Shown here: positions 1 to 11,789 of the stretch, in pieces
How the letters are laid out: each line of letters starts with the position of its first letter
Numbering within the stretch: the first letter of the stretch is position 1
DNA from: Actinostola sp. cb2023
Lineage: Eukaryota > Cnidaria > Anthozoa > Actiniaria > Actinostolidae
Length of the DNA: 64,000 nucleotides
Direction of reading: 5' to 3'
Assembly: GCA_033675265.1 (NCBI GenBank)
Contig: JAUJYZ010000691.1
Span: 258,501-322,500 of the forward strand
The notes under the pieces: generated by a model
What the model was told of the DNA's origin: nothing
What the model saw: only the letters and a program-made list of their open reading frames with translations
Databases searched by the model: none
Made by a program: the position numbers and the translations under genes

Positions 1-364
1 TTCGTCCGCAAGTTTAGATTCGCAAGAGTCTATAGTGTTTGGGAAAACGCATCCACATGTACACAGGGATCCCGTCAAGATTAGTGTCGCTGCTCGATCG
101 CTACGCGGGCAGCAATTACGATTGCGGTGCCTTGCTTATCTCCCTTACCGTCGTGGTGGCCAATCTTGAAAGCGATTTCCTCTAAGGAATTAACATTAGC
201 CAGACAAGGTTCAAAGGAAGCCATCCTATGCCCAACAAAACACGGTTTTGTACCATTCTCAACACCTTGGGACTTATGGGCTTTCCATATTAAATATTTT
301 AAAGGGAAGAAACAAACTCTACAGAAACTGTAATAACTTTTTAGTTTAGTGTGACCACTAGCAT

Positions 365-877
365 TTGGTACCGAGACTGTTCGTGCCTTCAGTTGGCTTC
401 CCTCGTTTATATGTCCGGTCACAGGTATCGAAGTGTACATGGCGGTTGGCGAGCAAATGGCCTGTTCCATTACGCGAGTGTTATCGGTTTAGGCCTTGTA
501 AACCTTCGGGAGAGGTATCAACTGCACCACTGGATTCGCCTGCAGCTCGGAACCGTTTAGCGACCTTATGTGCAATTTCTGCCTCATCAGTATTTGGAAG
601 TCGCAAAATTACGCTGCATGGATTGAGAAGTGGTTGTGCAATTTCTCTAGCAATGTGTGGAGCGGAATTGGAAACAGTGATGAACCACGTTGGCTGGAGG
701 ACCACAGGTACAGCACGTCATTACATCAATATGGAAGCAGGTGTTAAGGTCTGGAGGTCTGGGGATTCGTTAGCAGAGCGGCCATTGGACTTATATGAAT
801 CATACCAGGGACAGAACGAATTTATGGGCTTCACACGAGCCTTTGCAATGACTGATGGAGACCCAAACAAACTCTAG
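365..877 (+). pseudogene. tyrosine recombinase C-terminal fragment (Crypton/DIRS-like)
   Basis: The 170-residue frame ends in a block typical of tyrosine recombinases: H85-x-x-R88 followed by a run of small hydrophobic residues, then H108 with a nearby Trp, then Tyr120 in the position of the nucleophile. These are the second catalytic half of the family (box II Arg, His/Trp and Tyr). The N-terminal half, with the first catalytic Arg, is not recognisable, and the first 60 residues read as low-quality sequence, so a frameshift or truncation upstream is likely. Such enzymes are encoded by Crypton and DIRS-type elements, which insert by strand exchange. No flanking repeats were found to delimit the element. 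The Tyr assignment is by spacing only; a degenerate copy is more likely than a working gene. Confidence 0.6.
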
Positions 878-1223
878 ACAACATTCTTATTATATACAGC
901 AGTATATGGTAGAGATAGTTCTCCGGTTTTATAAACCAATTTCTCAAGTATGCGCGTGCTACAGCCGTGAGCTGCACGAGACTTGTTGTGATGCGTCAGC
1001 CTTTGCTAGTCAAATTGATGTCTATTCAAACTTCATTGAATATTCATTAGCATTATTTAAGACCAACTTAATTATGCAAAGGCGTCTGTTCGCAACGTTC
1101 GGAAGTAAGAGTAAAGTCGTCCCAGCCCTCTCCCCCGCCCCCCCCCACCCCTACTTTGGCTGACTTATTAGCACTCCGTGCTACTTCCTGTTGGTTATTC
1201 GACAGGGAGGGCGTACCCATACC
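878..1223. other. intergenic, no gene seen
   Basis: Short open frames only. A C-rich run lies near 1130-1150. Nothing recognisable. Confidence 0.5.
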
Positions 1224-1227
1224 TTAA

Positions 1228-2209
1228 GGTGACTCACAGTAGTTTTTAACTGACCACACTTCTACTTTTCATTTGGTGAATTGATAGACTTATCCTAGAC
1301 CGATCAAAACGACTTTTGCACCAGTTATCGGGCAAAGATGGAAATTTAGAATTATGTCAATTTCAGCTCAATCGAAGTTTCCGTGGCAACGATAAACAAA
1401 GATAAACAAAGATCGTTGAAATCAGTTTTTCTAAAATATCTCAAGATTTCGATGAGCTCTAGACAAGCGACTATGTGCATGATAAACTACATACTAAGGC
1501 AAAGTATCTGAGACAGAATTCAAACTTTTTGATCAGAGCAATTTTGAATAATTTGCATAAAGAATGTTTATGCAAATTATTCAAAACGCTCTGATCAAAA
1601 AGTTTGAATTCTGTCACAGATACTTTGCCTTAGTATGTAGTTTATCATGCATATAGTCGCTAGTCAAGAGCTCATCGAAATCTTGAGATATTTTAGTAAA
1701 ACTGATTTCAACGATCTTTGTTTATCGTTGCCAAGGAAACTTCAATTGAGCTGAAATTGACATAATTCTAAATTTCCATCTTTGCCCGATAACTGGTGCA
1801 AAAGTCATTTTGATCGGTCTAAGATAAGTCTATCAATTGCCCTATACCACTATGACGTCAAATCAAAACAATCTATTGTTTAAACGCTAAGGATCATGGT
1901 CGCTAGAGGGGGACAAAACAGCAACAACACAAAGGATTTCCCAAATAAATGTATTTTACAGACGGTCTGAAAGCGATAAAAGTCACCAAACACAGTAAAT
2001 ATTGTGGGAAAAGTATCGATGAATATAATATCTGGAAACTAGCCAATTTGAAATCAAGCGAACCTCAGCATAGCAGATTTAGTTCAAAATTCTATTGTTC
2101 TTCACGATTCTGTCCCCCTCATAAATAAGCCGTTACGTCATAGTGGTATAGGGCAATTCACCAAATGAAAAGTAGAATTGTGGTCAGTTAAAAACTACTT
2201 TGAGCCACC
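1228..2209. mobile_element. TTAA-flanked fold-back DNA element (Kolobok-like)
   Basis: TTAA at 1224-1227 and 2210-2213 flank termini that begin GGTGACTCA on the left and, read inward from the right, GGTGGCTCA. The two arms are inverted copies of each other (about 1228-1565 against 1566-1838 plus 2159-2209) that meet near 1565, so the element is almost one large hairpin. The TTAA duplication and GG terminus suggest Kolobok, although piggyBac-type elements also use TTAA. The right arm is interrupted by another element at 1839-2154. It has no coding capacity. Confidence 0.75.
1839..2154. mobile_element. nested 316-bp MITE with AATT duplication
   Basis: The termini GCCCTATACCACTATGACGT and its inverted copy are bounded by AATT at 1835-1838 and 2155-2158. 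The other arm of the surrounding palindrome has an uninterrupted AATT at the equivalent place (near 1275-1285), so the empty site can be read directly. The family is not identified. Confidence 0.8.
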
Positions 2210-2213
2210 TTAA

Positions 2214-3730
2214 TGCTAATAAGGCAGCAGAAAGGATAATGTACTATTTATGTTGCACGCTTTTAGTGTTTGTACTCTATTGTTCTGATAATTTCTTATT
2301 TCTCATTTTAGGATGCATCTTATCCAAAGTAGATGTACAAAATCCTGTATTTGATTACATACTGCCTGAACTTGTCAACTTGTTTCTTTCCAATATGTAA
2401 GTACTCTTTATGTTTTCCCTGGCTTCCACTATGTCTGAAGCTCGTTTACTGGGCATGGTAACAAACAACACAACACTACCAGTTTGAACAACCACCCATA
2501 GCCTTTTTAATAAATTTTCATAAATCAATGATAAAATATTATAACTAGCGGTTACATATTGCAAGTGAAATGCTGCGAGGTCTCTAAGCAAAATATAGAG
2601 TTATACGAAGCATTTCAAACTGGTCAATGAAAAGAAAGCATTGTATGATATGAAAATACTGTACTAAATTTCGAAATAAACTACGTTGACGTACCTGGTC
2701 CGGAAAAATCCGTCCGGCCCTGCTCGATTTTTGTCAGGAGATTTGTTATGCTTTTTTTGCAGCAAAATATATTTTTTAAATGTGAACAACAAAAGTGAAC
2801 AATTTTGATTTTATATAAATTGTTTTGATTGGTTCTTCTAGCGTAATCGCGCGTTTGTGTTCTTGAATGATGTTTAGTACCAAAATGGTCCATATGAAAT
2901 GGTCGCTGCGCTCGGTCCGTACTTCCATGACCTCGAGCCAAATATTTTCCCGTCCGGCCCGACCTAACTCATTCAATAAGTACATATTCCGAACACACGA
3001 GTAGGCTTCAATTTGAGGATTTTGGTTCTCCTCACTTAGAAAAAAACAGTTATTATTATATATAATGCTATCGTAGAGTTCGAACAAGTACGACTAACCG
3101 AGGGTACTACCGGAAATTTAGGATAGAGGTGTGCCGCAGGGATGTCGAAATCCTGACCCTGGTTAAGGATTACAAATTGAAAATGCTTACCCTTTCCAAG
3201 GATTGTCACTGAAAACTGAAAACTGTATTTTGTAAGTTTCTTAACGTTTTGGTCTGATGATTCTAATCGTTTCTCAATAAACTTCTATGCATCTGCACTT
3301 CATTTATACAATTATTGACTGTAACACGGTAATCGCGAACCATCAAATGTGAAATAAACGTACTGTTGGTCACGTTGTATTACCTGTATTTAGTTACTTT
3401 ATTTTTTTTTTTTTTTCGAATGAGTTATGTCAGGCAGTCGAATGTACGAAGTCATGCTACAGCTAACCATGGATCCAACAATTGACAAGTTCTGATTTGC
3501 TAGTTTGAGAACAATATAGAAACAAGTGAAAAACTAAATAAGTAATATTTTAAATCCGAGTGAGTGTTTCACGCCTCGCCATTGTTCATGGCACGCGGAT
3601 CTGGAAATCACGTCTAAAACACACACGAGGTTTTGAAATGGCTGATCATACTACATTAGATATTCATGGAACAGAGGCCAATGACAGTGATAGGTCTGGG
3701 TCGCACTTAGATCAAATCTAAAAATCGGTT
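2214..3730. other. intergenic, no gene seen
   Basis: AT-rich DNA with short random frames. A motif near 2690-2735 (ACGTACCTGGTCC followed by GGCCCTGCT) has a relative at 16097-16140, suggesting pieces of one dispersed repeat. No exon or RNA gene recognised. Confidence 0.5.
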
Positions 3731-4356
3731 CCGGTGTAATATGCGTAACCGTCCCCCATGACAAACTTTCCCCCGGGGTCAAGTTAGCATAGATAGGTAA
3801 CATGATAAACTGTCCCCCATGATAAACTGTCTCCCCGTGTATATATAAATTTCGAACAGTCCGAAACAGCTATTTTGAGAACTGTTTTTAAATTAAAATT
3901 GCCAAAATTATATATAGCATTGTATGAAATTTATTAATCAATAAGAAGGATGATAAACTACAATCGAAACTAGTAATCGCTTGCAGTAATAAAACATCAG
4001 GATATAACTGATGAGAGACATGATAGAAAACTTCATACGATGATAAAATTAAATCTTAATTCCCATCCAAGTATACACTTTGCTTGGCTTGTTGTGCTGT
4101 AGTTTACGTACGTGACATTTCAGTTGAGTGTGGAATTATAATTATTTCCCTGTCCAAACAAAACGATACCTAGCTCATTATTATTTTCATCCTGTTTGCG
4201 GGTGTTTGAAAAAAGCTTATCTGCAAAAAAATATTTGAGCCTGTAATCTAAATATACGTTTTCCTGTGCACGTCGGCCGTTCCTTTCACAGACTTCACAA
4301 ACTTCCTGTTCTGTGGATTAACAAATATTTTTAACTCTTTATTCTGTACTTCACAG

Positions 4357-5045
4357 TGGGGGACATTTTATCATGGCTTGGTTCATAGCTATGATATCTT
4401 GTCCCCCTCTTGTAATATAGAGGGGGGGGGGGGGGGGGGGGGGGGGGACATTTTATCATGGCTTGGTTCATAGATATGATATCTTGTCCCCCTCTTGTAA
4501 TATAGAGGTGGGATATTTTATCATGGCTTGATTCATAGCTATGATATCTTGTCTCCCACTTGTTATATAGAGGGGAGACAATTTATCATGGCTTGGTTCA
4601 TAGCTATGATAGCTTGTCCCCCTCTTGTAATATAGAGGGGGGATATTTTATCATAGCTTGGTTCATAGCTATGATATCTTGTCTCCCACTTGTTATATCG
4701 AGGGGGGACATTTTATCATGGATTGGTTCATAGCTATGATATCTTGTCCCCCTCTTGTAATATAGAGGGGGGACATTTTATCATGGCTTGGTTCATAGAT
4801 ATGATATCTTGTCTCCCACTTGTAATATAGGGGAGACATTTTATCATGTCTTGGTTCACGGCCATGATATCTTGTCTCCCTCGTCTTGTAATATAGATGG
4901 GGGACATTTTATCATGTCTTGGTTCACGGTCATGATATCTTGTCTCCCTCGTCTTGTAATATAGAAGGGGACATTTTATCATGTCTTGGTTCACGGCCAT
5001 GATATCTTGTCTCCCTCGTCTTGTAATATAGGGATCGTAATATAG
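4357..5045. repeat. 65-bp tandem array, left
   Basis: About ten copies of a 65-bp unit containing ATTTTATCATGGCTTGGTTC and ending CCCCCTCTTGTAATATAG. Each unit can fold: GGGGGACA at its start pairs with TGTCCCCC near its end. A G run at 4424-4447 interrupts the first units. Confidence 0.9.
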
Positions 5046-5143
5046 GAATCGTACCTTCCACCCTGCTTGTGCCAAGAGGAAGTACGACTTCACCTGCAAA
5101 AATTGTGAAGACGCTACCTCCATGCCTAATAATAATAATAATA

Positions 5144-5515
5144 ATGCCTATTCCACGATCCAAAGAAAACGATGGCGAATCAGACGCACCACCCATTAAA
5201 AAGCAGAAATTAATAATACCATACACACTAAAGAAACTTACAAGACGAGTAAAACGTTGTCAAGGTTGTAGAGAACTATTTGAACATCAGGTTGATGACT
5301 ATACGATTGCCCATTACGAAAACAACCCATTTTACAGCAAAAATATCGAAGATTTTCATGACGCATGGCGTAACTATTATTACCATGCAGACGTTAATTG
5401 TATCAAAATCGTAAATCCAGATTACAACCAGGAACTTACGGTGAATACAGACTTAACGCCACTAGATTCAAACATGAAAGAACAAATTCTTAAGAGTGGA
5501 TTCATTCTGGTATAG
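5144..5515 (+). CDS. small Cys-containing protein, transposon-associated
   Basis: A 123-residue frame from the ATG at 5144. An upstream in-frame ATG at 5069 exists, but it lies in array-derived sequence. After a basic, Lys-rich N-terminus comes a C-x-x-C pair in the context RCQGCRELF, then an aromatic stretch with Tyr, His and Cys that could complete a zinc site, and a polar C-terminus. I have a vague resemblance in mind to C-terminal zinc-binding tails of cnidarian transposon proteins, but cannot name the family. It sits alone between the two inverted 65-bp arrays, which suggests it is what remains of the element's gene. A spliced upstream exon is possible. Function unknown. Confidence 0.45.
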   Translation: MPIPRSKENDGESDAPPIKKQKLIIPYTLKKLTRRVKRCQGCRELFEHQVDDYTIAHYENNPFYSKNIEDFHDAWRNYYYHADVNCIKIVNPDYNQELTVNTDLTPLDSNMKEQILKSGFILV

Positions 5516-5707
5516 CGTATAATAACTGAATTAATAAATATGACAGCACATTGCATATGACATTCTAGAGTGCATTTGAGAAAAGCGTCAAAAAATACTT
5601 ATTTCATATAGTACTAATTAGGGCTATTTCTTCTAAATTCGCTATTATTTCATTACCGTACCCCTATTTTATTAATTACTAAGATAATAATTCAATTATC
5701 TCTGTAT

Positions 5708-6150
5708 TACAAGAGGGGGACAAGATATCATAACTATGAACCAAGCCATGACAAAATGTCCCCCCTCTCTATTACAAGAGGGGGACAATATATCATAGCC
5801 GTGAACCAAGCCATGATAAAATGTCCCCCCTCTGTATTACAAGAGGGGGACAAGATATCATAGCCGTGAACCAAGCCATGATAAAATGTCCTCCCTCTGT
5901 ATTACAAGAGGGGGACAAGATATCATTGCCGTGAACCAAGCCATGATAAAATGTCCCCCCTCTTTATTACAAGAGGGGGACAAGATATCATAACTATGAA
6001 CCAAGCCATGACAAAATGTCCCCCCTCTCTATTACAAGAGGGGGACAATATATCATACCCGTGAACCAAGCCATGATAAAATGACCCCCCTTTGTATTAC
6101 AAGAGGGGGACAAGATATCATAGCCGTGAACCAGCCATGATAAAATGTCC
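5708..6150. repeat. 65-bp tandem array, right (inverted copy)
   Basis: About seven copies of the same unit as at 4357-5045 but on the opposite strand, for example ACCAAGCCATGATAAAATGT. Single-base variants are shared between nonadjacent units, as expected of local duplication. Confidence 0.9.
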
Positions 6151-6605
6151 CGGACTAGTACAGTACAAACTGTGCTTTTATAAATGCGACTGCTAAATTA
6201 AAGCAGCTCCTGTTATAGTTATGAGCTGTCGATTGCTTTGTAATAGGTTTCTTGGAAGTGCGTATCTACAAGTTCTCGTTGCGACCGCTCTGGTAAGCGA
6301 CTAGCTCTTGTTATGACCAGTATTGTGAAACCCGTGTTTTTATTAAACTCCTACGCGACCGCTTTTGTGAATGACCGACTGGTGTTTTTCGTAAACGACA
6401 CTCAAAAATTCTGATTCATATTGATTATCACTTTAGTCAATTCAAAGTATACACTTCTTAAGAAAAATTTATATAGCATATTTACATATCCCTATTCTTT
6501 CATCGCGTGATCGCTTGTAAGCGACCAGCTCTAGTGACGATCAACGAATGCAGTTTTAGAAATGTCACGTACTTTAGAATTCTATTTTTTATAATTCATA
6601 TATAT

Positions 6606-6917
6606 TATTATGACCTCTTATTTGGTTTCTACGGCACTGAAGTAGCTTTCCGTTTAACAATGAAGTAGTTGCCTTCTTGATATAACTTATGTGCATGGGT
6701 TATTGGTTTATTATGACCTCTTATTTGGTTTCTACGGCACTGAAGTAGCTTTCCGTTTAACAATGAAGTAGTTGCCTTCTTGATATAACTTATGTGCATG
6801 GGTTATTGGTTTATTATGACCTCTTATTTGGTTTCTACGGCACTGAAGTAGCTTTCCGTTTAACAATGAAGTAATTGCCTTCTTGATATAACTTATGTGC
6901 ATGGGTTATTGGTTTAT
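6606..6917. repeat. 103-bp tandem triplication
   Basis: Three nearly identical 103-bp copies; TGACCTCTTATTTGG starts at 6611, 6714 and 6817. The copies differ by one or two bases, so the duplication is recent. Confidence 0.92.
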
Positions 6918-7585
6918 TTCGATTTAATAAAATCACTGATCATGGAATTACACCACTAAAGAACGTACTCCTAACCGTATTTATTTTTAAATCTCGATGA
7001 GTACCGTTTGCATTCTGTTCTCATTAATTTGTATCTTTTGAATTACTTGTTTCACACCATTATATATTTTTGGGGGTTAAAGTTTTGTGTGTTAGATTTT
7101 AATCTGAATATATTTTGTTGACCCCGTCATGACAGAGATATGGTTGCTATAAACAGCCTAAAATAAACTAATTTCCATCATTAGTTTATTATAGGAAACT
7201 TAACTATCACATTAAAAACAATCAAGCGTTTCCTTTCTTGTTAATTATTCTCTTGATTTTCGAAGATTTGGTTCAACTTTGCTATTAGGAATTGTGTTTT
7301 TTAATCGATTTATTTCATGTGCTTGAGGCACCGTGTAAGGGGGACAGTTTCTCATGGAAAACGCACTGGCGCGTGACGCGCATGCGTAGTTATATGGGGG
7401 GACGTTTAATAATGGGGAGACGCTTAATAATGTCACACCGGCCCCAAATTCCTTCCAAAAATTATTAAACCTCTATTGTGGTTTTACAACTCCCATATTA
7501 TAATAATACACTATAATAATAAATATATTTTGCTGAGTCGATTATTTTATTTATCTTTAGATTTCCTCGGCTCCAAGGCGGAAAG

Positions 7586-7759
7586 CACTAGATAGCAATG
7601 ACCTAAACCAGGTCAAGATTTGAATAACAATAGATGCCTCGTTCTACAAAGACATGTCCTTTGTAGAACGAGGCATATCTAACAATAGTTCCTATTGTTG
7701 TACAATAGTTCCTATTGTTATTCAAATCTTGACCTGGTTTAGGTCATTGCTAACTAGTG
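7586..7759. repeat. 174-bp palindrome
   Basis: The arm starting CACTAG with GACCTAAACCAGGTCAAGAT is repeated inverted, ending CTAGTG. A second small hairpin (CCTCGTTCTACAAAG and its complement) lies in the loop. It looks like a fold-back MITE. No target duplication was settled. Confidence 0.75.
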
Positions 7760-7764
7760 TTTTC

Positions 7765-7870
7765 CTCCAAGGCTCGGCTCCAATACTCGGCTACTAGGCT
7801 CGGCTACTAGGCTCGGCTACTAGGCTCAGCTACTAGGCTCAGCTCGGCTTGGCTAGCCGATAGCAGGCTA
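7765..7870. repeat. CTCGGCTACTAGG minisatellite
   Basis: Several copies of a unit close to GGCTCGGCTACTA, ending in a small CTATCGGC-type hairpin. Not coding. Confidence 0.8.
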
Positions 7871-8414
7871 TCAATAGCCTGCTTGGAGGTCTGAGTTTTG
7901 GAGGTCGAGGTCTGGGGTTTCTGTATTTCAAGGTCTGAATTTTCGAGGCAACCAAACCTTTGTTTATATTAAACTAAGTGTGAGTCGACGCATGCGCACA
8001 CAAAATTTGCTGCTGTTAGTGGCTTTCATTTATATTTACATTGAATGAATGAGTACTTTTAAAACTATTATGCTAATTTTCTTCAAATTGATTTTCAGAG
8101 GAGGTAATTCTCCATCATACGTGTATCGTCTGTTAAGTGAATTATACCATCCTAACGACTATGACCTATGAATTCAGACAACCTTTCTCTCCAAGCCAGT
8201 CATATTAAGAGGAACACAAAAAGATTGACCAGACAAGTTGTTTCCAAGACAAAGCCAACCAATGGCTTTGACATTTCCAATTTCACCTCAAAGAATTCAG
8301 TAAAAAGTTATTGAACCCAGCATGTTTGGTTGTAATTTTGTAAGTTGTTGTTTGACTTTAACACAAAATAGTATTTCCAAACCATTACCACTGATTTGTT
8401 TTAGCAATAGCGAT

Positions 8415-9110
8415 ATACCCTACACCACACTACCCTACCCTACCTTACCCTACACTTCATTACACCACCCTACCCAATACCACCCTACCATACCTTATCC
8501 TACTCTACCCTATCCTACCTTATCCTACACTACATTGCACCACCCTACCCTATACCACCCTACCCTACCTTATCCTACACCACTCTGCCATATCCTACCT
8601 TACCCTACATTACTTTACACCACCCTACTCTATACCACCCTACCATACATTATCCTACACCACTATACCCTACCTTACCCTACACTACTTTACACCATCC
8701 TACTATATACCACCCTACCATACCTTATCCTACACCAATATACCCTACCTTACCCTACACTACATTGCACCACCCTACCCTATACCACCCTACCCTACCT
8801 TATCCTACACCACTCTACCCTACCCTACCTTACCCTACACTACATTGCACCACCCTACACTATACCACCCTACCCTACCTTATCCTACACCACTCTACCC
8901 TACCCTACCTTACCCTACACTACATTGCACCACCCTACGCTATACCACCCTACCCTACCTTATCCTACACCACTCTACCCTACCTTACCTTACCCTACAC
9001 TACTTTACACCACCCTACTCTATACCACCCTACCATACCTTATCCTACATTACTCTACCGTACCCTACCCTATCTTACTCTACAATACGATACAATACCA
9101 TACGATCCGA
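8415..9110. repeat. CCTAC-type satellite with 80-bp higher-order unit
   Basis: Degenerate CCTAC/CTACC repeats. CATTGCACCACCC recurs at 80-bp intervals near 8763, 8843 and 8923, giving a higher-order unit of about 80 bp. Long plus-strand frames arise only because the repeat lacks stop codons. Confidence 0.9.
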
Positions 9111-9349
9111 ACTATGGTCACTCTTGATGCTTATGCTCCTGCTTTGATTTGGAACTACTTCTATTCAACAATATCAAGCTAAAAGTGTTGAAAATGGTTT
9201 TGTTTACCATCCAGCTCATGAAATGACGAAATTGCTTACTTTAAAACATTCTACCTCTAAGCGAACATTTTGCCGCTCACGTATTCTCTTTGAAAAGAAC
9301 CATACTGCCTCCTTCCAGCTTGAGAGACTTCTCGTTATTGGAAATGTTC

Positions 9350-11770
9350 ATCCTAATCCTACTAATCCTACACCTACTACGCCTACTACGCCAACTACAC
9401 CTACTACGTCTACTACGCCTACTACGCCAACTACGCCTACTATGTCTACTACGTCTACTACGTCAACTACACCTACTACGTCTACTACGCCTACTACGCC
9501 AACTACACCAACTACGTCTACTACGCCAACTACACCTACTACTTCTACTACGCCAACTACACCTACTACGCCTACTACGCCTACTACGTCTACTACGTCT
9601 ACTACGTCTACTACACCTACTACGTCTACTACGCCTACCACGCAAACTACACCAATTATGTCTACTACACCTACTACGCCAACTACGTACACCTACTATG
9701 TCTACTACGCCAACTACACCTACTACACCTACTATGTCTACTACACCTACTATGTCTACTACGCCAACTACACCTACTACACCTACTATGTCTACTACAC
9801 CTACTATGTCTACTACACCTACTATGTCTACTACGCCTACTTACACCTACTACGCCTACTACGCCTACTACGCAAACTACACCTACTATGTATACTACGC
9901 CTACTTACACCTCCTACGTCTACTACGTCTACGCCTACTACACCTACTACGCCAACTACACCTACTACACCTACTATGTCTACTACACCTACTACACCTA
10001 CTATGTCTACTACGCCAACTACACCTACTACGTCTACTATACCTACTTATACACCTACTACACCTACTACGTCTACTACACCTACTACGTCTACTACGTC
10101 TACTACGTCTACTACACCTACTTACACCTACTATGTCTACTACGCCAACTACACCTACTACGTCTACTACACCTACTTACACCTACAACACCTACTACGT
10201 CTACTACACCTACTATGTCTACTACGCCAACTACACCTACTATGTCTACTACGTCTACTACACCTACTACTTCTACTACACCTACTACACCAACTACGTC
10301 TACTACGCCTACTGCGCCAACTACACCTACTACGCCTACTGCGCCTACTACACCAACTACGTCTACTACGCCTACTACGCCAACTACACCTACTATGTCT
10401 ACTACGCCAACTATACACCTACTACTTCTACTACACCTACTATGTCTACTACGCCCACTATGTCTACTATGTCTACTACGCCAACTACACCTACTACGTC
10501 TACTACGCCTACTACGCCAACTACGCCTACTATGTCTACTATGTCTACTACGCCTACTACGTCTACTACGCCAACTACACCTACTACTTCTACTACACCT
10601 ACTACACCAACTACGTCTACTACGCCTACTACGTCTACTACATCTACTACACCTACTATGTCTACTACGCCAACTACACCTACTATGTCTACTACGCCAA
10701 CTACACCTACTACGCCAACTACGTCTACTACGCCTACTACGCCAACTACACCTACTACGCCTGCTACGGTATGTCTACTACACCTACTACACCAACTACA
10801 CCTACTACGTCTACTACACCAACTACGTCTACTACGCCATGGCCAACTACGCCTACTACACCTACTATGTCTACTACACCTACTATGTCTACTACGCCAA
10901 CTACACCAACTACGCCAACTACACCTACTACGTCTACTACACCTACTTACACCTACTACGTCTACTACACCTACTATGTCTACTACACCAACTACGTCTA
11001 CTACGCCATGGCCAACTACGCCTACTACACCTACTACGTCTACTACACCAACTACGTCTACTACGCCATGGCCAACTACGCCTACTACACCTACTATGTC
11101 TACTACACCTACTATGTCTACTACGCCAACTACACCAACTACGCCAACTACACCTACTACGTCTACTACACCTACTTACACCTACTACTTCTACTACACC
11201 TACTATGTCTACAACGCCCACTATGTCTACTACGTCTACTACACCAACTACACCTACTACGTCTACTACACCAACTACGTCTACTACGCCATGGCCAACT
11301 ACGCCTACTACACCTACTATGTCTACTACACCTACTATGTCTACTACGCCAACTACACCAACTACGCCAACTACACCTACTACGTCTACTACACCTACTT
11401 ACACCTACTACGTCTACTACACCTACTACGTCTACTACGTCTACTACACCTACTATGTCTACTACTCCAACTACACCTACTACTTCTACTACACCTACTA
11501 TGTCTACAACGCCCACTATGTCTACTACGTCTACTACACCAACTACACCTACTACGTCTACTACACCAACTACGTCTACTACGCCTACTACGCCAACTAC
11601 GTCTACTACGCCTACTACACCAACTACGTCTACTACGCCAACTACGTCTACTACGCCTACTACGCCTACTACGCCAACTACACCTACTACGCCTACTACG
11701 CCTGCTACGGTATGTCTACTACACCTACTACGCCAACTACACCTACTACTTCTACTACGCCAACTACAGG
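9350..11770. repeat. 2.4-kb CTA-rich satellite open in all three plus frames
   Basis: The array is built from 9- and 12-base variants of CTACTACG(C/T)C, CTACTACACC and CTACTATGTC, with longer shared blocks such as ACTACGCCATGGCCAACTA repeated several times. Because none of the variants contains TAA, TAG or TGA, all three plus frames stay open for about 800 codons and read as Thr/Pro, Tyr/Tyr/Val or Leu/Leu/Arg polymers. The Thr-Pro-Thr frame (ATG at 9223) has a mucin-like look, but no signal peptide or unique domain supports a gene. Best read as a satellite. Confidence 0.88.
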
Positions 11771-11789
11771 AGTGTATTTGTAAATAGTG

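Larger units (their letters stand above)
3731..7441. mobile_element. putative DNA element with CCGGTGT ends and inverted minisatellite arrays
   Basis: The inverted CCGGTGT ends at 3731 and 7435-7441 are each followed by degenerate copies of a motif of the type GTCCCCCATGAC/TTTAATAATGGGGAGAC. Inside are two arrays of a 65-bp unit in opposite orientation (4357-5045 and about 5708-6150) around one short ORF (5144-5515), and a 103-bp triplication. No target-site duplication is visible, so the outer limits are inferred from the inverted ends alone. Confidence 0.45.

Noticed and set aside
3731..6150. CRISPR-like array of 65-bp repeats
   Set aside because: No unique spacers; the units are contiguous near-identical hairpins in animal DNA.
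8322..9182. 286-codon plus-strand frame rich in Tyr, Pro and Thr
   Set aside because: Falls wholly in the CCTAC satellite; no unique domain, and overlapping frames are equally open.
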